The translations under genes were made by a program, and so were the position numbers. A DNA stretch of 61,513 nucleotides, taken from assembly GCA_017643585.1 (NCBI GenBank), contig JAEPND010000014.1, positions 2,270-63,782 of the forward strand, read 5' to 3'. How positions within the stretch are numbered: position 1 is the first letter of the stretch; each line of letters starts with the position of its first letter. The notes beneath the pieces are model-generated. The model did not search any database. It was not told the DNA's origin and saw nothing but the letters and a program-made list of their open reading frames with translations. Positions 50,672 to 61,513 of the stretch are shown here, one piece after another. The stretch comes from Maricaulis sp. (GTDB lineage Bacteria; Pseudomonadota; Alphaproteobacteria; Caulobacterales; Maricaulaceae).

Positions 50672-51586
50672 ATGAGCAAACGTATCGCAGTCCTTCTGGG
50701 CGGTTTGTCCCCCGAGCGTGAAGTCTCGCTGGTGTCCGGCAAGGCGGTGGCTGATGGTCTGCGCGAGAAGGGCCATGACGTTGTCGAGATCGATGCCGGG
50801 CGGGACCTCTATAACCAGCTGGTCGAGGCTGATCCGGATATCGTCTTCAACGCGCTGCATGGCGAGTGGGGCGAGGATGGAATGGTGCAGGGCGTGCTGG
50901 AGCATTTCGGCAAGCCTTATACGCATTCCGGTGTGCTGGCCTCGGCCCTGGCGATGAACAAGCAGATGGCCAAGGACGTGCTGCGCGCGGCGGGAATACC
51001 CTGTCCGGAAGGCATGCTGGTCAATCGCTTCGAGGCGGCCAAGACACATGCGATGAAACCGCCCTATGTCGCCAAGCCGAACGCACAGGGTTCGTCAGTT
51101 GGTGTGCACATCGTTCTGGAAGGCGCCAATCGTCCTCCGGCCGGGCTGGCTGCGGAGACGGATGATCTGGGTGATGAGGTGCTCGTTGAGCGCTATGTGC
51201 CGGGCCGGGAGCTGACCGTTGCGGTGATGGAGGACCGGGCGCTCGCCGTCACCGAGATCATCCCGAACACGACTTTCTATGATTACGAAGCGAAGTACGC
51301 GGCTGGCGGATCTGATCATATTTTACCGGCAAAAATTCCGGCAGAGGTCGAGAAGCTGGCCATGGAAATGGCGCTAAAGGCCCATAAAACCTTGGAATGT
51401 CGCGGGCTGACACGGTGTGACTTCCGTTACGACGAATCAGCAGAACACCCGCTATGGTTACTCGAAATTAACACCCAGCCGGGCATGACTCCTACGTCTT
51501 TAGCGCCAGAACAGGCGCAGTACTGCGGGATCGCGTTTCCAGATCTCGTGGATTGGATGGCGGAGAATGCGTCGTGTCGAAGGTGA
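50672..51586 (+). CDS. ddl: D-alanine:D-alanine ligase Ddl
   Basis: 304 residues, ATP-grasp fold. [20 protein letters not shown] at the N terminus, [35 protein letters not shown], and the C-terminal TRCDFRYDE and [20 protein letters not shown] are the Ddl type-B motifs. It makes the D-Ala-D-Ala substrate for MurF. Three bases after murB; overlaps ftsQ by 13 bp. Confidence 0.97.
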   Translation: MSKRIAVLLGGLSPEREVSLVSGKAVADGLREKGHDVVEIDAGRDLYNQLVEADPDIVFNALHGEWGEDGMVQGVLEHFGKPYTHSGVLASALAMNKQMAKDVLRAAGIPCPEGMLVNRFEAAKTHAMKPPYVAKPNAQGSSVGVHIVLEGANRPPAGLAAETDDLGDEVLVERYVPGRELTVAVMEDRALAVTEIIPNTTFYDYEAKYAAGGSDHILPAKIPAEVEKLAMEMALKAHKTLECRGLTRCDFRYDESAEHPLWLLEINTQPGMTPTSLAPEQAQYCGIAFPDLVDWMAENASCRR

Positions 51587-52482
51587 GGCGCGGTGGACCG
51601 AAAAAACCGGTCCGTCGTAGAACCAGAGCCAAGTCCGCCGCGGTCCCAGCACCGCGGCGTTTGCGTAATTGGGTGGAAGCCCAGGTCCGAAGTGCGCGTT
51701 ATCGTGTTGCCAATGCTGCTCGTCTGGGCGGGATTGCGCTCGCGGGCGTTGCGGCAGTGACCGTGGCTGGTCTGGCCCTGTTCGGCCAGCTTGATGACGT
51801 GCGCCAGTCTGTTGTCACCCATTCCCAGGTTCAGCTCGCCAAGGCCGGATTTGCCGTTGAGACCATTGATGTCTCCGGTGCCCAGGGCGTGATCGCCCAC
51901 AATATTGTCGAAGCCACCGGTCTTCAGGGCGGATATCCGATTTTCGCCGTTGATCCGGCGGAAATCCGCGCACGCGTCGAGGCCTTGCCGATGGTACGCT
52001 CCGCGTCCGTGGCGCGCCTGTGGCCCAATTCTGTCGCCGTGGTTGTGGAAACGCGTGAAGCCTTTGCCCTGTGGCAGGTTGAGGGCCAGCTCAACATTAT
52101 CGATCGCTATGGCGTGGTCATGGGGCAGGCCGATGTAATGGCCCCGCCGGCCCTTCCGCTGGTTGTAGCCGAAGGCGCCAATGACAGTGTTGTCGAGATC
52201 GTCGAGGCGCTCGACCGCCATCCGTCGATCCGCGACGAGGTTGTCGGTGCGGTGCGTGTCGGCGAACGCCGCTGGAATTTGCGTCTGGAAAACGGGGCGG
52301 ACATCAAGCTGCCCGAAGGCGATGTGAACGCGTCCATGGCGATCCTGGCCCGTCTGCATTCCGAGCGCGGGGTCCTGCGCCTGGCAGCGGAGAGTTTCGA
52401 CATGCGTGGGCAAGGTGACCTGATTGTTAGAGCTTTGCCCGATCGCGCCGCTGAAGCCGGAATGGCGGAGCGCGACGCATGA
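51574..52482 (+). CDS. ftsQ: Cell-division protein FtsQ
   Basis: About 302 residues. A basic cytoplasmic tail ([12 protein letters not shown]) is followed by one transmembrane helix (about 50-70), a POTRA domain (about 83-155, [33 protein letters not shown] in parts) and the FtsQ beta domain ([20 protein letters not shown]). It links early and late divisome proteins. The start is GTG 51574, with GGAG eight bases upstream; GTG 51583, which would give a GTGA overlap, is possible. Confidence 0.92.
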   Translation: MSKVRRGGPKKPVRRRTRAKSAAVPAPRRLRNWVEAQVRSARYRVANAARLGGIALAGVAAVTVAGLALFGQLDDVRQSVVTHSQVQLAKAGFAVETIDVSGAQGVIAHNIVEATGLQGGYPIFAVDPAEIRARVEALPMVRSASVARLWPNSVAVVVETREAFALWQVEGQLNIIDRYGVVMGQADVMAPPALPLVVAEGANDSVVEIVEALDRHPSIRDEVVGAVRVGERRWNLRLENGADIKLPEGDVNASMAILARLHSERGVLRLAAESFDMRGQGDLIVRALPDRAAEAGMAERDA

Positions 52483-53807
52483 GTTTCTTCGGCCTGTTCC
52501 AGCGCCAGTCTCCGGCTGCGCCGCAGCCTGCCAAGGGTAATGGCGTCTACGCCGCGCTGGATGTGGGATCGTCCAAGGTTGCCTGTTTTATCGCACGCAC
52601 GGATGAGACCATTGCCGGGCCGCGCCCACGCATGGTTGGCGTGGGACACCAGTCCAGCCGGGGTGTGAGAGGCGGGGCGATCGTCGACATGGACGGCGCC
52701 TCCGATGCTATTCGTGCTGCTGTCGAACAGGCGGAACGCATGGCGGGGACGGCTGTCACGGCGGTCAGCGTCAGCCTGTCCGCGGGCCAGCCCAATTCTA
52801 CCCGTATCGCCGCAGAAGTTGACCTGCACAATCGCGAGGTTACCGCCAAGGACCTGCGCAAGTTGCTGAACGGTGCGCTGGCCGAATTCCAGGTGGATGA
52901 TCGCGTCATCCTGCACGCCATCCCGTTGTCCTGGTCCGTGGATGATCATCGCGGCATTCGCGATCCGCGCGGCATGTATGGCCGTACGCTGGGCGTGGAA
53001 GTGCACGTCATCACGGCCGCGGTGGGGCCGCTGCGCAATCTGATGAATTGTGTCGAGCGCTGCCATCTCAATCTCAAGGGCGTGGTCGCCACACCTTATG
53101 CCTCGGGTCTGTCTGCGCTGGGCGATGACGAGGTCAAGCTCGGTGCGACCCTGATCGACATGGGCGCGGGCGCGTCGACGGCGTCGGTCTTTGCCGATGG
53201 CGCACTCCTGCATATCGACAGCGTGCCGCTCGGCGGCACCCATGTGACCTCTGACATTGCGCGCGGCCTGTCGACGCCGATCGCCGCCGCTGAACGTCTC
53301 AAGGTCCTGTACGGCTGTGCACTGGATAGTCCGGAGGATGATCAGCAAATGATCGAAGTACCTCCGGTGGTGGGGGAGGAGGGAGCCGGATACGGCACTG
53401 CGCCACGCTCTCTCCTCAACTCCATCATCCGTCCGCGGCTGGAAGAGACCTTCGAGCTGATCCGTGATCGCCTGGATGTTGCCGGTGTCATGGAAGCGGG
53501 TAGTCGCAGCATGGTCCTGACCGGTGGAGCATCGCAATTGCCGGGCGCGACCGAAGTGGCGGCCCGAATTTTCGGCAAAAAGGTCAGATGTGCAGGGCCC
53601 AGCGGTATTACCGGCCTGGGTGATGCGGTCGCGGGTCCGGCTTTTAGCGCGGTCGCGGGTATCGTCCGCCGGGAGACGCGTGGTGCCGCCGAAGCCATCT
53701 CTGGTCCACCCCAGATGATGCACCCGCTGCACGACCGCCCCGCACGCCCCGCGGGCGAGGTGAAAGGGCCGGCGGCAATGTGGCGCTGGTTCGCGGAGAG
53801 CTTCTGA
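52479..53807 (+). CDS. ftsA: Cell-division actin-like ATPase FtsA
   Basis: 442 residues, actin/Hsp70 fold. Phosphate-1 loop AALDVGSSKVACFIAR; the 1C/SHS2 domain at about 95-175 with VSLSAGQPNSTRI; phosphate-2 TLIDMGAGASTASVF; adenosine loop VLTGGASQLPG. The C-terminal MWRWFAESF is the amphipathic helix that tethers FtsA, and through it FtsZ, to the membrane. ATGA overlap with ftsQ. A 142-bp gap, with its own regulatory sites, separates it from ftsZ. Confidence 0.97.
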   Translation: MSFFGLFQRQSPAAPQPAKGNGVYAALDVGSSKVACFIARTDETIAGPRPRMVGVGHQSSRGVRGGAIVDMDGASDAIRAAVEQAERMAGTAVTAVSVSLSAGQPNSTRIAAEVDLHNREVTAKDLRKLLNGALAEFQVDDRVILHAIPLSWSVDDHRGIRDPRGMYGRTLGVEVHVITAAVGPLRNLMNCVERCHLNLKGVVATPYASGLSALGDDEVKLGATLIDMGAGASTASVFADGALLHIDSVPLGGTHVTSDIARGLSTPIAAAERLKVLYGCALDSPEDDQQMIEVPPVVGEEGAGYGTAPRSLLNSIIRPRLEETFELIRDRLDVAGVMEAGSRSMVLTGGASQLPGATEVAARIFGKKVRCAGPSGITGLGDAVAGPAFSAVAGIVRRETRGAAEAISGPPQMMHPLHDRPARPAGEVKGPAAMWRWFAESF

Positions 53808-53868
53808 GAATTGGCGCGTTAAGGCGCGTCAATAAATCCTGCTGATTTCTATGCATTTCTTATCACGT

Positions 53869-53923
53869 TTAACACTCGCTTAAGGCTCCTAAGCGGAAAA
53901 TGCCCCGTGAATCGCTGTTAACC
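53869..53923. promoter_or_regulatory. CtrA-like box and TTAACC site in the ftsZ promoter region
   Basis: TTAACACTCGCTTAA (53869-53883) is an exact TTAA-N7-TTAA, the full CtrA consensus except for G instead of C after it. TTAACC follows at 53918-53923, 27 bp before ftsZ. The right TTAA of the box also lies in a short inverted repeat CGCTTA/TAAGCG (53877-53895). In Caulobacter CtrA represses ftsZ in swarmer cells. Binding here is inferred. Confidence 0.7.
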
Positions 53924-53949
53924 TTAATCATCCGTACACGGGGTCGATC

Positions 53950-55569
53950 ATGACGCTCAATCTCTCCATTCCGGAAACGACCGAATTGCGGCCGCGCATC
54001 GTCGTCTTTGGTGTCGGTGGCGCTGGGGGCAACGCGGTCAACAACATGATTGAGGCCAGCCTGGAAGGTGTCGACTTCGTTGTCGCGAACACCGACGCCC
54101 AGGCCCTGACTCGTTCGCAGACAGACAAGCGCGTGCAGATGGGTGCCGCGATCACCGAGGGACTGGGCGCGGGCGCGCGACCGGAAGTCGGTGCGCAGTC
54201 TGCCGAGGAATCCATCGACGAAATCCGTGAGCACCTGGCCGGTGCGCACATGGTGTTCATCACCGCCGGCATGGGCGGTGGCACGGGCACAGGCGCTGCG
54301 CCGGTTGTGGCGCGCGCGGCTCGCGACATGGGCATTCTGACGGTTGGCGTTGTCACCAAGCCGTTCCACTTCGAAGGCACACGCCGCATGAAGATGGCCG
54401 ACAGCGGTATCGACCAGCTCCAGGATCATGTCGATACGCTGATCGTGATCCCGAACCAGAATCTCTTCCGCATCGCGACCGAGAAGACGACCTTTGCCGA
54501 AGCCTTTTCCATGGCGGACCAGGTCCTTCATTCCGGTGTCCGGGGGATTACCGACCTGATGGTCATGCCGGGCCTGATCAATCTCGACTTTGCCGACGTT
54601 CGCGCCGTCATGAATGAGATGGGCAAGGCGATGATGGGTACGGGTGAGGCCGAGGGCGAGAAACGCGCCGTTGAAGCTGCGCAGGCCGCGATTTCAAATC
54701 CGCTTCTGGACGATGTCTCCATGAAAGGCGCGACCGGTGTGCTGATCAATATCACCGGCGGCTATGACATGACCCTCTATGAGGTCGATGAGGCGGCCAA
54801 TGAGATCCGCGCCGAGGTGGATCCGGATGCCAATATCATCGTGGGCTCGACCTTTGACGAGAACATGGAAGGCTCCATGCGCGTCTCCGTCGTTGCGACC
54901 GGTATCGAGGCCGAGGCCATGGCGGCCCCGGACCCGCGTACCCGCACGCGTCCGCTCGAGCGTCAGCCAGCTGTCGCCACACAGGTGGCGTCTGCTAGCA
55001 ATGCCAATGATGCGATCCTGCCCTGGAAGCGCATGAACACCGATCGTCCCGGCCGTGTGATGGCCGAGCAGCGCCCCGACACGCCAAGTGTTCGCGAAGA
55101 GGTCCAGCAAGAACCGGACGTCCAGGCCGAGCCGATGAAAATGGCCGCCGGCGCTGAGGAGCTCGCTGACGCGGTTGCCGAGCAGCGTGAGATCCCGGTA
55201 TCCGATCCATTTATCGCGCCGGCAGAGCAGGTTGCCCAGGCACCTGTCGAGGCACCGCAGGTCGTGATGGATCGCGAGCGTCTGCAGCGCGAGGCCGAAA
55301 CGCTGAATGCGCGTTATGAGCAGCGTCGTGCGACCGAAGCGCCTGTTCCAAGCCCGGCGCCGGAAACCAGGGCAGAAGAACCCAAGCGGGGTTTCTCCCT
55401 GTTCGGTCGCCGCCGCAAACCCGTTGAAAGTGCGCCAAAAACCGCGCCAGTTGCTGCCACCGCGCCCAGCGTACAGGCGCCGCGTGCGCCGTCCGGTGAC
55501 CTGTTCGGTGACAGCCTGGATGAAGGTGATCTGGAGATCCCGGCCTTCCTGCGTCGTCAGGCCAACTGA
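53950..55569 (+). CDS. ftsZ: Cell-division GTPase FtsZ
   Basis: 539 residues, long because of the linker typical of alphaproteobacteria. The GTPase core (1-320) has [16 protein letters not shown] and the tubulin signature [16 protein letters not shown], followed by the T7-loop region [15 protein letters not shown]. Residues about 330-520 form a Pro/Ala/Glu/Arg-rich disordered linker. The C-terminal [13 protein letters not shown] is the conserved peptide that binds FtsA. It forms the Z ring. Separately transcribable from ftsA by virtue of the 142-bp gap. Confidence 0.98.
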   Translation: MTLNLSIPETTELRPRIVVFGVGGAGGNAVNNMIEASLEGVDFVVANTDAQALTRSQTDKRVQMGAAITEGLGAGARPEVGAQSAEESIDEIREHLAGAHMVFITAGMGGGTGTGAAPVVARAARDMGILTVGVVTKPFHFEGTRRMKMADSGIDQLQDHVDTLIVIPNQNLFRIATEKTTFAEAFSMADQVLHSGVRGITDLMVMPGLINLDFADVRAVMNEMGKAMMGTGEAEGEKRAVEAAQAAISNPLLDDVSMKGATGVLINITGGYDMTLYEVDEAANEIRAEVDPDANIIVGSTFDENMEGSMRVSVVATGIEAEAMAAPDPRTRTRPLERQPAVATQVASASNANDAILPWKRMNTDRPGRVMAEQRPDTPSVREEVQQEPDVQAEPMKMAAGAEELADAVAEQREIPVSDPFIAPAEQVAQAPVEAPQVVMDRERLQREAETLNARYEQRRATEAPVPSPAPETRAEEPKRGFSLFGRRRKPVESAPKTAPVAATAPSVQAPRAPSGDLFGDSLDEGDLEIPAFLRRQAN

Positions 55570-55617
55570 CTGAAACACGCGCGTAACAAACCGCAACAAA
55601 GCTTTAATTGAAGTCTG

Positions 55618-55653
55618 GCCGCCCCTATCGTTCTCTGTAAGCGAAGGGGCGGC
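55618..55653. terminator. Hairpin between ftsZ and lpxC
   Basis: GCCGCCCCT (55618-55626) pairs perfectly with AGGGGCGGC (55645-55653), with further TCG/CGA pairing inside the 18-nt gap. Only a weak T-rich run (TGCTTTG) follows. It could be a terminator after ftsZ or an attenuating leader hairpin for lpxC. Confidence 0.5.
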
Positions 55654-55696
55654 TGCTTTGCCGCATTGGGTAACCATAAGACGACGGCGAGTTGTT

Positions 55697-56596
55697 GTGA
55701 TTAACCGGCAAACATTGGCGGCACCTGTAGTATGTGCAGGCGTAGGGCTCCACAGCGGCGAACATGTTCGCATGGTGATGCAACCCGCTGCGGCCGGAAC
55801 CGGCATCGTCTTCATCCGTTCCGACATCCAGGATCGCGATAATCGCATCGAGGCCCGTGCCGACGCTGTTACAGCGGTGCGCCTGGGTACAACCATTTCC
55901 AACGCGTCTGGCGCCTCTGTAGCGACGGTCGAGCATCTGATGGCCGCGCTGGCGGGTATCGGTGTCGATGACCTGGTTATCGAGATCGACGGTCCGGAAC
56001 TGCCGGTCATGGATGGCTCATCCGCTCCATTTGTCGAGTTGATCCACAAGGTCGGCCTCAAGGCGCATGCCATGCCGCGCCGCGCGATCCAGGTTCTCAA
56101 GCCCGTCGTGGTCGAGACCGAGGGCCGCCGCGCCAGCTTCCTGCCGGCACTGCGTCCGATGATCGAAGTGGATATCTGCTTCGAGCACCAGGCCGTTGGT
56201 CGTCAGAGCTGTGTGTTCGACGTCACGCCTGACATCTTCGCAGAAGATATTGCCGGTGCGCGCACCTTCGGCTTCCAAAAGGATTTTGACACGCTGCTGG
56301 CTGCAGGCCTGGCGCGTGGGGGATCGATGGAAAACGCTATCGTCCTGGACGAAGACGGCGTGGTGAATCCGGAAGGGCTGCGTTTTGACGATGAGTTCGT
56401 TCGTCACAAGGCGCTTGATGCCCTGGGTGATCTTTATCTCGCCGGTGCACCCATCCTGGGTCGCTATTCCGCGAGTCGTCCCGGTCATGCGATCAATAAC
56501 GAGGCGCTGCGTGCGCTGCTGAATGATCCCACCGCCTGGAAAATGGTTCCGATGCGGAGCGGCGTTGTCGAGGAAGTGGCGCTGGCCAAATCCTGA
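55697..56596 (+). CDS. lpxC: UDP-3-O-acyl-GlcNAc deacetylase LpxC
   Basis: 299 residues from GTG 55697 (INRQTLAAPVVCAGVGLHSGEHV); a frame start at TTG 55658 would add 13 residues not typical of the family. Zinc ligands: His in VEHLMAAL and the His-x3-Asp pair in VRHKALDALGDLYL; the catalytic His lies in RPGHAINNEALRAL. SFLPALRPMIEVDI and GARTFGFQKD are also family motifs. It commits lipid A synthesis. Location after ftsZ is the usual one; a hairpin precedes it. Confidence 0.95.
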   Translation: MINRQTLAAPVVCAGVGLHSGEHVRMVMQPAAAGTGIVFIRSDIQDRDNRIEARADAVTAVRLGTTISNASGASVATVEHLMAALAGIGVDDLVIEIDGPELPVMDGSSAPFVELIHKVGLKAHAMPRRAIQVLKPVVVETEGRRASFLPALRPMIEVDICFEHQAVGRQSCVFDVTPDIFAEDIAGARTFGFQKDFDTLLAAGLARGGSMENAIVLDEDGVVNPEGLRFDDEFVRHKALDALGDLYLAGAPILGRYSASRPGHAINNEALRALLNDPTAWKMVPMRSGVVEEVALAKS

Positions 56597-56703
56597 TTTT
56601 CCGGCCGGTTACTGACACGGGCCTTTTGCCGCGGCCAATGATCAGCTACAAAGCTTCCCAAGACTGGCCGTTATCGGCTGATTAGCTTTAAGAGTCGTGT
56701 TTG

Positions 56704-57534
56704 ATGACTGTTTCGTCGCGCCTGATTATCCCTGTACTGTGTTCTGCCATCGTCGCTTCATGCGCAAGCCGGGCCGATACGTCCGTTGCCTATGTTGAAC
56801 GGCCGGTAGAGACGATCTACGCGGAAGCGTTTGACACGATGCAGGGGCGTCAATTCCGTCAGGCCGCCGCGCAGTTCGACGAGGTCGAGCGACAGCATCC
56901 CTATTCCGAATGGGCCCGTCGTTCGATGCTGATGGCCGCTTTCGCGAACTATCAGGCGCGCAATTACGAAGAGGCGATTTCCGACGCCCAGCGTTTCATC
57001 TCGCTGCACCCGGGCAATCGCAACACGGCTTATGCCTACTACCTGATCGCGATTTCCTATTTCGAGCAGATCATGGATGTCGGGCGTGACCAACAGACGA
57101 CGCAACAGGCCATGGATGCCCTGCAGCAAGTCGTTCGCCGTTTCCCTGACAGCCGTTATGCCACGGATGCGCGTCTCAAGATCGACATGACGCGTGACCA
57201 CCTGGCCGGCAAGGAAATGGATGTTGGCCGCTGGTATCTGCGCCGCAATTTCCATCTTGCCGCGATCAATCGCTTCCGCAACGTCATCGCGGAATACGAG
57301 ACCACGTCGCATACGCCGGAAGCACTTCACCGTCTGGTCGAGGCCTATGTAGCGCTGGGTATCGACGAGGAAGCCCGCCAAGTCGCTTCTGTTCTGGGTT
57401 ACAACTTCCCGGGCAGCGAGTGGTATGAGGCCAGCTATAACCTGCTGACGCGTGAGGGCATCGCCCTCGACAACGCCGTCGCCCAGGACGATCCGAGCTA
57501 TTTCCAGCGCGCCTGGCGCCGGCTGTTCGGTTAA
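56704..57534 (+). CDS. bamD: Outer-membrane assembly lipoprotein BamD
   Basis: 276 residues from ATG 56704. The signal peptide ends in VASC (lipidated Cys20). Five TPR-like repeats follow: AEAFDTMQGRQFRQAAAQFDEVERQHPYS, then ARNYEEAISDAQRFISLHPGN, AYYLIAISYFEQ and similar (given in parts). BamD is the essential partner of BamA in beta-barrel insertion. The alphaproteobacterial place upstream of recN is conserved. Confidence 0.94.
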   Translation: MTVSSRLIIPVLCSAIVASCASRADTSVAYVERPVETIYAEAFDTMQGRQFRQAAAQFDEVERQHPYSEWARRSMLMAAFANYQARNYEEAISDAQRFISLHPGNRNTAYAYYLIAISYFEQIMDVGRDQQTTQQAMDALQQVVRRFPDSRYATDARLKIDMTRDHLAGKEMDVGRWYLRRNFHLAAINRFRNVIAEYETTSHTPEALHRLVEAYVALGIDEEARQVASVLGYNFPGSEWYEASYNLLTREGIALDNAVAQDDPSYFQRAWRRLFG

Positions 57535-57557
57535 GCGGCGAGGTTGCTCCACGCCGG

Positions 57558-61393
<3,836 letters not shown>

Positions 61394-61397
61394 GCCT

Positions 61398-61513
61398 GTC
61401 GTTAGATCTTCAAGTGACGCGTGAAGATCGCAGCACGCCTAGTTGTCATTGCCAAGCAGGTTGTTCACGCGTTGCCAGGGAGTGATGCCGCCGATACCGG
61501 CGTGGGGTCTTGA
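61398..61513 (-). mobile_element. 3' end of an rve-type (IS481/IS3-like) insertion sequence, cut by window edge
   Basis: From the window end, a minus-strand frame reads RPHAGIGGITPWQRV then NNLLGNDN and stops at TAG (61439-61441). The RPHxGIGG-TP segment is the usual C-terminal tail of integrase-core (rve) transposases of the IS481/IS3 groups. Outside it, GATCTTCA (61405-61412) and TGAAGATC (61422-61429) form an inverted repeat, and a TGT at 61398 could be the element tip. Only 24 residues are in the window, so the family is tentative. Confidence 0.7.

Noticed and set aside
52107-53732. 541-codon minus-strand frame antisense to ftsQ/ftsA
   Set aside because: Shadow of GC-rich coding DNA; both real genes underneath are unmistakable and the frame has no recognisable domain or ribosome site.

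Overview
The window reads as about 61.5 kb of chromosome from a GC-rich alphaproteobacterium. Its layout fits the Caulobacterales/Maricaulales/Hyphomonadaceae side of the class. The reasons are an alphaproteobacterial dcw order (mraZ-rsmH-ftsL-ftsI-murE-murF-mraY-murD-ftsW-murG-murC-murB-ddl-ftsQ-ftsA-ftsZ, then lpxC-bamD-recN-ligA), CtrA-like TTAA-N7-TTAA and TTAACCAT sites at the division genes, a meso-diaminopimelate MurE, an FtsZ with a long C-terminal linker, a TonB-dependent receptor, and several exported or lipoprotein peptidases. The genus assignment is inference.

Left end (1-1510): an IS110-family element, cut by the window edge, has inserted into a membrane-sensor AraC-like regulator gene that also carries an in-frame amber codon. 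Next (1679-5048) come an S41 peptidase, a STAS-domain protein and a membrane hybrid histidine kinase.

From 5045 to 12620 a minus-strand chain reads tetR, membrane-fusion lipoprotein, RND pump, FMN-dependent 2-hydroxy-acid dehydrogenase, ThDP-dependent 2-keto-acid enzyme. Two near-identical palindromic operators lie upstream of tetR. The close spacing suggests a TetR-controlled efflux pump whose transcript may continue into a two-enzyme hydroxy-acid module.

Region 12770-35501 holds mixed housekeeping and accessory genes: S1/P1 nuclease, membrane-anchored SDH/ClpP-fold protease, free-methionine sulfoxide reductase, DUF4892-OmpA protein, AlkC-type DNA repair protein, YgjP-type metallopeptidase, TonB-dependent receptor, DPP-IV-like lipoprotein, EttA, DadA, an ArsR-methyltransferase fusion, a fasciclin protein, 5-oxoprolinase, a TerB-DnaJ protein, a CE15-like esterase, an EamA transporter and an AmiD-like amidase.

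Region 35502-37143 is RNA-rich. Two similar, apparently undescribed small RNA candidates lie in tandem on the minus strand. Each has a covarying 5' hairpin, a shared block of about 23 nt and its own terminator. They are followed by rnpB and a regulatory region with three TCCCA MraZ boxes. The dcw cluster (37144-55569) is almost gap-free, with many 4-bp ATGA/GTGA/TTGA overlaps, so translational coupling is likely. The one clear break is before ftsZ, where a TTAA-N7-TTAA site sits. After ligA the sequence runs at once into the 3' end of a second IS (rve-type transposase C-terminus, minus strand), which continues past the window.

I found no tRNA gene and no CRISPR array.
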